Assembly: GCA_036245525.1 (NCBI GenBank)
Contig: BTPG01000007.1
Coordinates: 165,812,976 to 165,876,975 of the forward strand
Length of the DNA stretch: 64,000 bases
From: Semisulcospira habei
Taxonomy: Eukaryota > Mollusca > Gastropoda > Semisulcospiridae
Direction: 5' to 3'
Within the stretch, counting starts at the first letter, position 1; every line of letters starts with the position of its first letter. The notes beneath the pieces are model-generated. The model was not told where the DNA came from, made no database searches, and worked only from the letters and a program-made list of their open reading frames with translations. The position numbers and the translations under genes were made by a program. This document shows, piece by piece, positions 59,801 through 63,071 of this stretch.

Positions 59801-61413
59801 TTCGGCAGGACAGCCGTAGGTATCACAGGGGTGGGAGCCGCTTGAAAATCTGCAAAATCGTCTTCAGCCGCATCAGCCGTGGTTGATATAACTGGTGGAA
59901 TGCTGGCGGTTGACACAGTAACACCTGGAATGACTGCCGGAATAGAAGTAGGGATTGGGGGAGGGGCGTGTGGAGGAAAATGATGTGTAACACTTGCTGG
60001 GTGGTGGGCAGGGTGGGGATGTCTAGTAAGACTTGTTGGGGAGTGAGGGGTGGGGGTGGGACCTGAAGGGACAGGTGGGTGGGCGGCTGAAGCAGTGGTA
60101 GGTTGTCCTGGTTGAGCCAAAAATGGAACAGGAGCCTGTGGGCATCGTCGGAGTATTGCCAGCGACGTAACCTCATAATTATTCTGCACACACAGCAACA
60201 ATAACATACGTAATACATTGGTGACAGTCAGGAATATGCAGCTAGCTGAAAACAGGCTGCCTAGGGGTGAGTTTTTCAACAGGCTGGTTGCAAGTTCCCA
60301 AGCAGCGCAAGAACACTCGTTAGATTACGCGACTTTGAGCCTGGGCTAGACTTGGCGAGCCACAAATGTAGTCAACTCAGCTAGCTGTTACGCTTAGCAG
60401 ATACCGTTTTGCTGTGAATCACTAGTAATATGTATGCGGTAAAAACAGTGGATCACTAGTAATATGTATGCGGTAAAATTTAAGCTCAGGTTGACAAAAG
60501 GACTGTGTGGATGATTGCCTCCTGATCATAAAGATCAAATTTTTTTAATTTGTATTTTTGTGGAAGTAATGCTGAGGAAAACGATCTCTCAACGTATATT
60601 AAAACTGCACATGGTGAGGGTGACATTTTGCTGCAAAATCCCAAACCTGTAGCACAAGAAGAAATGCTCATAACCGCCTGGTGAAGAGAGCTTCGGAAGA
60701 CACATTCTGACCAAAATGTAATCTTAGCTATGAGGTTGCATACAAGCACCATCAATCTATAATAGACGGGGATGATTAGCAAAGCTCTTTCAGAGGTCCT
60801 GGCCACATGCTTCCTATATTAAAATTACTCTGCCCACAACAAACTTTGGCCTGCAGGGGGTTCATGGGAATCTATGCCTCTCATCGATTCTACTCAGTAC
60901 TGGATGACAGACACTGCCAAAGATGTTTATAAAATGATCGCTGATTGACTGCTGAAAAACTGTCTGCACAGAAATGAATGAGGCCAGCAAGGGACATTAG
61001 CTTAATTTAAACCCTTTTTTACTTGAAGACAAATTATTAACCCTTGTACTGCTGAAGCACAAACAAACAACACTCAAAAGAGGCATAGATCCTCATGAGC
61101 CCCCGCATTTGCGGGGGCTCATGAGGATCTATGCCTTTTTTGAGTGTTGTTTCTTTGGTGCTTCAGCAGTACAAAGGTTAATAATGTGTCTTTACGTAGA
61201 GAAGGGTTTAAATTAAATTTGTAGCTCCGAAACTGAAAAGTACAGCTTACCTGTACAAGGGCGATAAGCGCAAGCAGCTTCCACAGTTCCGAGCGAATTA
61301 GCTGCCCTGGTGTCTGAGTGTTGGCAAGACTCCACAGCTGTCCCAGGCGTTCCCGTGGCAACCCGCTTAGAAGCAAGATTGGGTACAGACGTTCTGTAAT
61401 AATCTGGTCTCCA
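29576..61413 (-). CDS. SYNRG: Gamma-synergin (AP-1 gamma-adaptin-binding EH protein), 11 exons, 5' incomplete
   Basis: Minus-strand join of 61413-61251, 60183-59781, 59444-59381, 58878-58763, 53018-51405, 48714-48388, 38489-38398, 37051-36901, 36366-36310, 31703-31612 and 29824-29576. All introns are GT-AG and the phases fit throughout, giving 1108 codons and a stop. Synergin gamma links the clathrin adaptor AP-1 to cargo at the trans-Golgi and endosomes. Its EH domain binds NPF-type ligands, and its acidic phenylalanine motifs bind the gamma-ear. Evidence: an EH domain at the start, six motifs of the type DFADF, DFDDF, DFTPF, DWAEF, DWADF and DWADF, and a C-terminal domain with RYAYEWERC, IEIYKVV, LAWNNLTAF and GGRQYHAPCANFWVNCV as in vertebrate synergins. 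The N-terminal coiled-coil region must lie right of the window, beyond the DIRS element. The gap between exons 6 and 7 is 9.9 kb, and a lineage-specific exon could hide there. Confidence 0.93.
30483..30579. repeat. TP-A element without its palindrome
   Basis: Has both ends (TAACCCTTTTAGCCCCGGAT, GGGGCTAAACAGGTTAA) and the unique right arm, but the whole GGCGCC palindrome is gone. Confidence 0.8.
30865..31067 (+). repeat. TP-A palindromic MITE
   Basis: TTAA-bounded. The left palindrome arm has a deletion of about 16 bp; the right arm is intact. Confidence 0.85.
31070..31276. repeat. TP-C palindromic element
   Basis: Starts ATAACCCTTTCACTGG three bases after the previous TP-A copy and ends ACGGTGAAGAGGTTAA. 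Inner hairpin CATAGATCCTCATGAGCCCC at 31117-31170. Confidence 0.82.
31363..31510 (+). repeat. TP-A element, truncated
   Basis: TTAACCCATTTAGCCCC left end, shortened arms (GATATTTCAAGCCAGATTAG), right side lost after CTGGTACACAGT. Confidence 0.75.
31612..31703 (-). CDS. SYNRG: SYNRG exon: WNNL helix
   Basis: 92 bp, phase 1 to phase 0. Codes AINSPSIEESLKNIDLAWNN then LTAFLVGASVL, matching the KDIDKVWNNL segment of vertebrate synergins. Acceptor GTTGGTGTATTCCAG, donor GTATGT. Confidence 0.9.
31771..31830. repeat. TP-G element, decayed
   Basis: GGTCCTAAGGCCAATATCAG and GGCCAACACTGGCCTG arms. Confidence 0.55.
32490..32713 (+). repeat. TP-B palindromic MITE (reference copy)
   Basis: TTAA-bounded. 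TTAACCCTTATCATTCAGAA left end. Palindrome AGTTCAAGGGTGGTGCC with a GGCGCCTCTAGGCGCC core. Unique right arm GTATATGGCAG-type sequence ending GATGTGGGTTAA. Confidence 0.9.
33279..35416 (-). mobile_element. C2HC-finger LINE, 5'-truncated and 5'-inverted
   Basis: Target duplication ACCCAAGTAT at 33269-33278 and 35417-35426. The main part is minus-strand RT: ADNGDYRGFYEALKAVYGPR, GKAAGIDGIPPEIWKHGG, CSNYRGITLLSIAGKILARL, YVTFVDLTKAFDTVSRQG, GVKQGCVLAPTLFTIFF and catalytic ELLFADDAALVAH. A 563-residue uninterrupted ORF ends near 33576, followed by two small frameshifts before the finger. The leftmost LINE end (about 35336-35416) is inverted: on the plus strand it reads KKSAFRLICSSLQLKLRELQ then NEWWSRLAQRTQ, the part that should precede the ADNGDY block. 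Confidence 0.88.
33307..33420 (-). pseudogene. C-terminal C2HC finger of the LINE
   Basis: Reads TFPCSHCGRTCLSRIGLRSH then ENAC, a Cys-X2-Cys-X12-His-X3-Cys pattern. It is out of frame with the RT by small indels in this copy. The same finger is present in the nested copy at 7896-8111, so it is a real part of the family. Confidence 0.8.
36079..36192. repeat. Hairpin element
   Basis: Arms GTTGTTTAGATCCACGACAA and complement, continuing through AAATTATGGCTTTTG, around a 35-bp loop. It lies in the SYNRG intron next to the 57-bp exon. Confidence 0.8.
36310..36366 (-). CDS. SYNRG: SYNRG micro-exon (57 bp)
   Basis: Too short for ORF finders. Phase 1 to phase 1, acceptor TTTATTATTACAG, donor GTAACT. 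Codes GIIEIYKVVCRIMAALPST, aligning with the VVEVYRV segment of vertebrate synergins. Confidence 0.88.
36572..36621. repeat. TP-E palindromic element (short form)
   Basis: TTAACTCACTGGAGACGTGC and near complement, TTAA on both sides. Confidence 0.82.
36661..36727. repeat. TP-C hairpin
   Basis: ACAGAATCTCATGAGACCCT and complement around GCAGCTGC. A second partial unit follows at 36776-36812. Confidence 0.72.
36901..37051 (-). CDS. SYNRG: SYNRG exon: start of conserved C-terminal domain
   Basis: 151 bp, phase 0 to phase 1. Codes GSDRYAYEWERCLTSSCRLL and NIFNTISSSTVCNEVLRSPQ, the best conserved part after the EH domain. Confidence 0.94.
37086..37156. repeat. TP-C hairpin beside SYNRG exon
   Basis: GCAAGAGACATGGATCCTCA then TGAGCCCCCGC, folding on its complement. 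It lies about 35 bp upstream of the RYAYEWERC exon acceptor. Confidence 0.82.
37251..37358. repeat. TP-G palindromic element
   Basis: TAAGCAAACGGCCCTCTGGC arm with GTCCGAGGACATTTTGCTCA on the other side, centre TGGCCTGCAGGCA-like. A SINE begins at its right edge. Confidence 0.65.
37359..37780 (-). mobile_element. tRNA-derived SINE
   Basis: Minus strand. tRNA-like head at 37700-37780 with A box GTGGCGCAGTGGTTAAGGCG and B box GGTTCGATTCC, then a body with GGGCGGACCGTCGGGGGTTC and TTCACGTGA motifs, and a tail ending ATTATTATT. Same family as 42944-43361. Not a functional tRNA gene. Confidence 0.88.
37925..38100. repeat. ATT/AAT-rich SINE-tail-like sequence
   Basis: GTGCTATACAAAAACTATGT followed by (ATT)n, and about 75 bp later AATAATAATTATAATAATAA in the opposite sense. 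Resembles two retroposon tails facing each other. Confidence 0.5.
38136..38353. repeat. TP-C palindromic element
   Basis: TTAATCCTTTCAATGCCAGT end and CAGCAGTGAAAGGGTTA end, hairpin GAGGCATAGATCCTCATGAG at 38247-38306. It lies immediately downstream of the SYNRG exon at 38398-38489. Confidence 0.82.
38398..38489 (-). CDS. SYNRG: SYNRG exon
   Basis: 92 bp, phase 1 to phase 0. Codes SSRQGSQPPPSAFSQGPILG then DRYNIDGQVE, leading straight into the conserved RYAYEWERC exon. Confidence 0.85.
39124..39212. repeat. Second copy of the 206-306 palindrome
   Basis: ATGAGCTTAGTCCTGCGCAA and diverged complement AAGACTAAGCTCACTCATGC. Confidence 0.7.
39396..39459. repeat. TP-C hairpin
   Basis: AAGAGACATAGATCCTCAAG with AGCCCCTGCAA and complement, around CAG. 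Confidence 0.82.
40026..40121. repeat. TP-G palindromic element (reference copy)
   Basis: GGTGAGCAAAAGGTC and complement, then GCTGACATCAGCCTTAGCTG and complement around a CCCGCGCGTGGG centre. Confidence 0.87.
40222..40490. repeat. Tandem repeat, three units of about 87 bp
   Basis: Each unit has AATGAAATCCTTTACATCA, ATAATCACAGACTAGCACAC and ATAACCATCTGGCGTGCC, with substitutions between copies. Confidence 0.82.
40611..40710. repeat. TP-A element, right half missing
   Basis: TTAACCCATTCAACCCCGAG left end, full left arm to GGCGCC, then a jump to TGTCGATCCATCTCC. The right palindrome arm is deleted. Confidence 0.75.
40880..41950 (+). mobile_element. Possible solo LTR
   Basis: Starts TGTTAGGTGA and ends CATCACA, flanked by ACAGT and ACATT (one mismatch). 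It contains a TATA box TATATAAGG (41006-41014) and AATAAA (41347-41352), a plausible U3-R-U5 order. It also holds an 85-bp internal tandem duplication (41524-41697). No internal retrotransposon domain is present, and the TSD is imperfect, so this is tentative. Confidence 0.4.
42416..42497. repeat. TP-D palindromic element
   Basis: TTAACCCTTTGCGTGTTGG and GACACGCAAAGGGTGAA ends, stem AGCGGTTTTAGT, CCTGCAGG centre. Confidence 0.85.
42602..42804 (+). repeat. TP-B palindromic MITE
   Basis: TTAA-bounded. The core has shrunk to GGCGCCTAAG, so the palindrome arms are asymmetric. Confidence 0.83.
42944..43361 (+). mobile_element. tRNA-derived SINE
   Basis: Head at 42944-43020 with A box TAGCGCAGCGGTAAAAGCG and B box GGTTTGATACC (one change from consensus). 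Body contains GGGCGGACCGTCAGGGGTTC, and the 3' end GAGAAATGCGCCATATAAAT is followed by (ATT)n. Same family as 37359-37780, opposite strand. Confidence 0.88.
43434..43496. repeat. TP-F element, decayed
   Basis: TCTGTGATTATGGAGCTTAT and AAAGATCACAATCATGGACC-type arms. Confidence 0.5.
43497..43673. repeat. TP-C element, decayed, with poly-C
   Basis: CCTTTTACTGCCAGAG left and CAGCAGTGAAAGGGTTAA right end. A run of C (43550-43567) lies inside. The hairpin is reduced to AGATCCTCATGATCTATG. Confidence 0.7.
43798..44096. repeat. TP-F palindromic element split by a LINE tail
   Basis: GTCTGTGATTTTGGACCT left arm and GTGCAAAATCACAAACAAGC right arm. The LINE insertion is next to the loop. Confidence 0.75.
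43842..44061 (-). mobile_element. 220-bp RTE-like LINE 3' end
   Basis: Minus-strand C-terminus of the 12177-18210 family (SWNPQGKRKRGRPRNSWRRD ... RGDRRK) ending in (TAAG)n. The 12-bp target duplication GAGCCGTAAGGT is at 43830-43841 and 44062-44073. Confidence 0.92.
44132..44345 (-). repeat. TP-A palindromic MITE, reversed
   Basis: TTAA-bounded. Palindrome with core GGCGCC and the CCAGATTGGCTTGG stem variant on both arms, showing compensating change. Confidence 0.88.
44465..44830 (-). mobile_element. Dispersed retroposed repeat, second copy
   Basis: Matches 22782-23169 with many single-base deletions. The 13-bp target duplication CAGTCCTAGAAAA is at 44452-44464 and 44831-44843. Confidence 0.87.
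45452..45648. repeat. TP-A/B-like palindromic element
   Basis: TTAATCCTTTTCATCCTTGA left end and GGATGTAATGGGTTAA right end. Palindrome AGTTCAAGGGTGGTGCCAGC with core GGCGCCTCAGGCGCC and a GCATAGCTTGG stem. Confidence 0.82.
45662..45865. repeat. TP-C palindromic element
   Basis: TTAACCTGTTCAGTGCC and GGCACTGAGCGAGTTTAA ends. Hairpin AAGAGGCAGAGATCCTCATC at 45757-45825. Confidence 0.83.
46035..48276 (+). repeat. Long tandem-unit element split by a DNA transposon
   Basis: About four units of roughly 150 bp with TATTTCCTGATCTCTTGTGA, GCATAGAAAGGTCTTACCAT and ACCAAGTTTGGGTTTGAAGT, running to 46646, then resuming at 48150 and ending at CATAGACTCACTTTTGCTTC. A related element with the same end is at 58080-58655. 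Confidence 0.8.
46649..48147. mobile_element. TA-flanked non-autonomous DNA transposon (1.5 kb)
   Basis: Terminal inverted repeats GTAAAACTTCTAATTTT (46651-46667) and AAAATTAGAAGTTTTAC (48129-48145), with TA at 46647-46648 and 48148-48149. The host tandem element is continuous when it is removed. The sequence inside both ends has further NGCCGAAAATG motifs. No transposase ORF is visible. TA target duplication suggests the Tc1/mariner group. Confidence 0.82.
48388..48714 (-). CDS. SYNRG: SYNRG exon: serine-rich SLDLPS repeats
   Basis: 327 bp, phase 1 to phase 1. Three related blocks, SQSVSSLDLPSSQ, SQSVSSMEFGPAE and SKSLDSLDLRSEN, match the SVKSLDLPS-type blocks of vertebrate synergin. It ends with acidic ESEDMEEGGDG. 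Confidence 0.9.
48932..49136 (-). repeat. TP-A palindromic MITE, reversed
   Basis: TTAA-bounded, core GGCACCTGAAGGTGCC; the right arm has several changes. Confidence 0.85.
49206..49429 (+). repeat. TP-B palindromic MITE
   Basis: TTAA-bounded, nearly identical to 32490-32713. It lies 70 bp from the preceding TP-A copy. Confidence 0.9.
49993..50073. repeat. TP-D palindromic element
   Basis: TTAACCCATTGAGTGTCGG, stem TAGCGGTTTTGTC, TTAA on both sides. The centre is mutated to CCTGTCAG. Confidence 0.84.
50150..50285. repeat. Short tandem repeat
   Basis: Degenerate 30-45 bp units with CAGTGTGTTATGCTACACT and AATTCAGACAG variants. Confidence 0.65.
50393..50676. mobile_element. MITE with 35-bp terminal inverted repeats
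   Basis: TTGATTCACAATGAGTAGGT at the left and ACCTACTCATTGTGAATCAA at the right, extending to about 35 bp with few mismatches. The left end carries a 27-bp tandem duplication. It lies in a SYNRG intron. Confidence 0.75.
51098..51312 (-). repeat. TP-A palindromic MITE, reversed
   Basis: TTAA-bounded with almost intact arms. Its right TTAA touches a 60-bp duplication that includes a SYNRG splice donor. Confidence 0.88.
51405..53018 (-). CDS. SYNRG: SYNRG large exon with five adaptor-binding motifs
   Basis: 1614 bp, phase 1 to phase 1. It is acidic and S/T/P-rich, disordered in appearance. It contains DDDFDDFKSA, GDDFTPFKTG, DEDWAEFSGP, GDWADFETVK and DDWADFAVAD, plus DEDKYGALRSL like the DKY motifs of vertebrate synergins, a basic RRRRSRSGSKE stretch and an acidic DDDDDHEYSRGYD stretch near the end. 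Multiple DWADF-type motifs are expected to bind the AP-1 gamma-ear or GGA ear domains. Confidence 0.93.
53078..53146. repeat. TP-F palindromic element
   Basis: GTGCAGGTTTGTGATTCTGG then ACCTTATGGC, folding on GCCATTAAGGTCCTAAATCT with mismatches. Confidence 0.72.
53212..53281. repeat. TP-F palindromic element
   Basis: TGTACTGGACTGTGATATTG and GGTCCAAAATCACAGATCAC arms around CTCCCTGGGCC. Confidence 0.65.
53450..53668 (-). repeat. TP-A palindromic MITE with decayed ends
   Basis: The palindrome is nearly perfect (core GGCGCCAACAGGCGCC). The outer TTAA ends have mutated (GTTTACCTCATTC, GAATGAGTGAAC). Confidence 0.8.
54129..54212. repeat. TP-G element
   Basis: AAGTCCTCTGGCCGACTCCA and CTGGAGTCAGCTATAGGACT arms around TCACCCGCGCACA. 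Confidence 0.65.
54709..54908 (-). repeat. TP-A palindromic MITE
   Basis: TTAACCCTTTGAACCCC left end; right end GGGTTAAATGGGTTAG. Palindrome with core GGCGCC and TGATATTTCAAGGG-type arms on both sides. Confidence 0.83.
54957..55026. repeat. TP-F palindromic element
   Basis: AATGTGTGCTGGTCTGTGAT and its near complement, around a CTCCACAGC centre. Confidence 0.7.
55225..55315. repeat. TP-D palindromic element
   Basis: TAACCCCAAGGCTGTGGGC and GACAGCCAAAGGGTTGG ends, CCTGCAGG centre. Confidence 0.82.
55630..55790. repeat. TP-C element, decayed
   Basis: AAGTATAGATCCTCATGAGC left arm; the right arm is shortened (GATGAGGAGCTATGCCTC). Right end ACTGAAGGGGTTAG. Confidence 0.65.
55793..56006 (-). 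repeat. TP-A palindromic MITE, reversed
   Basis: TTAA-bounded, core GGTGCCTGTTGGCGCC with one mismatch at the centre. Confidence 0.87.
56420..56488. repeat. TP-F palindromic element
   Basis: TGTGCAATAGTCTGTAACTT and CAAAATCATAGGCCTGCACA arms around GGCGTTGAGCC. Confidence 0.65.
56727..56925 (-). repeat. TP-A palindromic MITE, one arm shortened
   Basis: TTAA-bounded. About 15 bp are missing from the left arm and core. Confidence 0.82.
57119..57194. repeat. TP-F palindromic element
   Basis: TGAGCTAGTTTGTGATTTCA and TCAAAATCACACATTAGCAA arms. Confidence 0.68.
57246..57457 (+). repeat. TP-A palindromic MITE
   Basis: Left TTAA intact, right end decayed (GGCTAAAAAGGTAAA). The stem carries GCCTGATTAGC and GCTAATCAGGC, a matched change on both arms. 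Confidence 0.86.
57574..57797 (+). repeat. TP-B palindromic MITE
   Basis: TTAA-bounded, full-length. Ends TTAACCCTTATCCTTCCGAA and GATATGGGTTAA. Confidence 0.88.
57815..57936. repeat. TP-C element expanded into a tandem repeat
   Basis: Left arm GGCACAGATCCTCATGAGAA, after which the right arm has become tandem units of GATGTGCACATGAGGATG. TP-C-type flank (TTTTGCAGCCATCACCTTGT) follows. Confidence 0.7.
58080..58655 (+). repeat. Tandem-unit element, second copy
   Basis: Three to four units of about 150 bp like those at 46035-46646, then GACGGACAACTGCAAACGCA, CCGGACGGACGACC and the end CATAGACTCACTTTTGCTTC. Confidence 0.82.
58763..58878 (-). CDS. SYNRG: SYNRG small exon
   Basis: 116 bp, phase 2 to phase 1. 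Codes VPEAAAEKLETMYTESIAVE then DHYNSNVRNFFCSSDSST. Identified by phase fit and good splice sites (CTTTCCATCAG, GTCAGT). It lies just right of a repeat whose end (CTTTTGCTTCGC) is at about 58640. Confidence 0.82.
58963..59130. repeat. TP-A element, left half missing
   Basis: Right arm only (GGCGCCAAGCTAATCTGGCA to CATGGTCGATCC) plus the unique arm, ending ATGGGACA. No hairpin can form. Confidence 0.75.
59381..59444 (-). CDS. SYNRG: SYNRG small exon
   Basis: 64 bp, phase 1 to phase 2. Codes EDSYGEFIGGASSASKNQSI. The YGEF motif resembles the acidic-aromatic adaptor motifs. Acceptor CTTGTTTTTCAG, donor GTAAGC. Confidence 0.85.
59781..60183 (-). CDS. SYNRG: SYNRG exon: proline-rich linker with DFADF motif
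   Basis: 403 bp. Starts NNYEVTSLAILRRCPQAPVP directly after the EH domain. It continues as a low-complexity P/T/H-rich linker (HPHPAHHPASVTHHFPPHAP) and ends with AAEDDFADFQAAP, a gamma-ear binding motif. The donor GTTATA is weaker than the others, which could allow skipping or alternative ends. Confidence 0.9.
61037..61181. repeat. Perfect 145-bp TP-C palindrome next to the SYNRG EH exon
   Basis: TTAACCCTTGTACTGCTGAA... through CATAGATCCTCATGAGCCCC folds almost without mismatch to a GCATTTGC centre, TTAA on both sides. It lies 70 bp downstream (in SYNRG sense) of the EH exon donor. Its high arm identity suggests a young or gene-converted element. Confidence 0.92.
61251..61413 (-). CDS. SYNRG: SYNRG exon: EH domain
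   Basis: First SYNRG exon in the window (163 bp, enters on the last base of a split codon, leaves in phase 0). It codes QIITERLYPILLLSGLPRER, LGQLWSLANTQTPGQLIRSE and LWKLLALIALVQ, the typical EH helix-loop-helix with the LGQLWSLAN core. Acceptor TTGTTTTTTCAG, donor GTAAGC. Confidence 0.94.
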
Positions 61414-61911
61414 CTGAAAAAACAAGACGAAAAACTGCAATTCTGGGTTAGTGTGGGGTTTAAATTCAAAGACACATTTGCTATAAGTGAAGCAAAATGC
61501 ACACAAAATATTATTTTTTTTAAAATAAATTTTTTCGAAAAATACTTACCGATGGTATTACTGAGAGGAAGATATACTTAACTGACAATTTCAGTCTCCA
61601 AAATTTGTTGTGAGTAACCTCCCTTCCAAATCTCGCGAGAGGCCGTTATTTTCAGCTCTATCTGAGCTGACATGCGGCAAGCGGGGAAGGTGGGAGGGAA
61701 GTTTGAGTAATACCATCGGTAAGTATTTTTCGAAAAAAATTATTTTAAAGAAAAATACATTTATTTCTTCAAAATCGTTACCGATGGTATTACTGAGAGG
61801 AAGAATTAAAAAGATGGGGAGGGTGCCGCTTCTAGGGTCAATGCCCCCAGGTAACTGCTTAGCTAGACCCTTGGCCGGGGCACACTCCCAACAATTTCAG
61901 TCAAGTGTTAC

Positions 61912-63071
61912 CTATGGCGCCACCAGCGCCGGGAGGGAGTGTTGAGCCACGGCAACGTCACCCACCAAAGCCTGGTTGTGCCGCTGGCTGGAGAGGTCAC
62001 GCAAGTAAAAACGGGCGAAAGTAGATTCGGCCCGCCAGCCCACAGCCGCCACAATGTCCTTCACGGCGCAGTTACGGTCGAACGCGACACTCGCGGAGAC
62101 AGCCCGATCTCGTGTGCCCGAATCCGCAGCCTCTTTGCTCCCGCAGGCGAGAGGTCATTGTAAGCGGAACGGATAACTCCACGCAGCCAAGCGGAGATCG
62201 TTTGGGCAGATATATCGTGCCGGTTCGGAACCAAGGGCAAGAAAAGGCGTGAACGGCCCCGCCGTAAGGGCTTTGACCGGCGGAGATAGATTTTTAACGC
62301 CCGAACCGGATCCTGTTGTTTGACGTCTTGGGGCGTGTCAGGACCCCGAAGAGGACGAATAGTGATCGGTTGAGGGGCCGCTGAGGGTAGCCGATTTTTT
62401 GCCAAAAAGGAAGGGTTAGTGAGTAATTGAACCGAGCCGTCAGCCCGGAGCTGTAGGCAAGACGGAAGTACAGAGAGAGCGTGGAGCTCACTCACACGAG
62501 AAGCTGTGGCTAGGGCCAGCAGGAAGCAGGTCTTCCTCGTCAAGTCCGAGAACCGAGCCAAGTGCAGCGGTTCAAAACGAGCAGAGTTGAGCCATGTTAA
62601 CACCCACGCAAGGTCCCAACGTGGGAGTAGTGATCGGGTCACTGGTCGCAGGAGATCAAAATGAGCCATGAGGTCCGCGAGGTCCTTGCAAGATCCCGGA
62701 TCGGGTCGACCCAAATGCCGGTAAGTGTCAGCCACCATAGAAAGATAACCTCGAATGGTGATGGGTGCCAAGCCCTGATCCTCGAAGAGCCACAAGAAGA
62801 ACTCGGCGAGCTGGGGCATAGTCAGAGTTGTGGGGGAGAGGTGTCGCGGCCCACACCACGACAGTAAAACCCACCATTTACCCTCATTGACTTTCCTAGT
62901 GGAAGGTCGTCGAGCAGAAGCGATAGCCGCGACTGCTGCATCCGAGAAACCTCGAGCGGTGAGGGCACGCCACACAATCGCCAAGCGTGTAAGAGGAGGC
63001 TCTCCGGGCAAGGGTGAAAAAGATCCTGCCGGGGTTGTTTTAGCATCGTGGTCGGCGTTGGAAGCCGTAGC
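61912..63071 (-). pseudogene. DIRS tyrosine recombinase, one frameshift
   Basis: Reads FSPLPGEPPLTRLAIVWRAL, an SAM-like DNA-binding part (TIRGYLSMVADTYRHLGRPD) and a catalytic part with LALATASRVSELHALS (first Arg), IRAHEI, and after a one-base frameshift near 62105 the segment RAVSASVAFDRNCAVKDIVA and the Tyr in STFARFYLRDL. It stops at about 61912. Restoring the frame in mind gives the R...HxxR...Y set, so the protein was functional until recently or the indel is a sequencing error. Confidence 0.82.
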
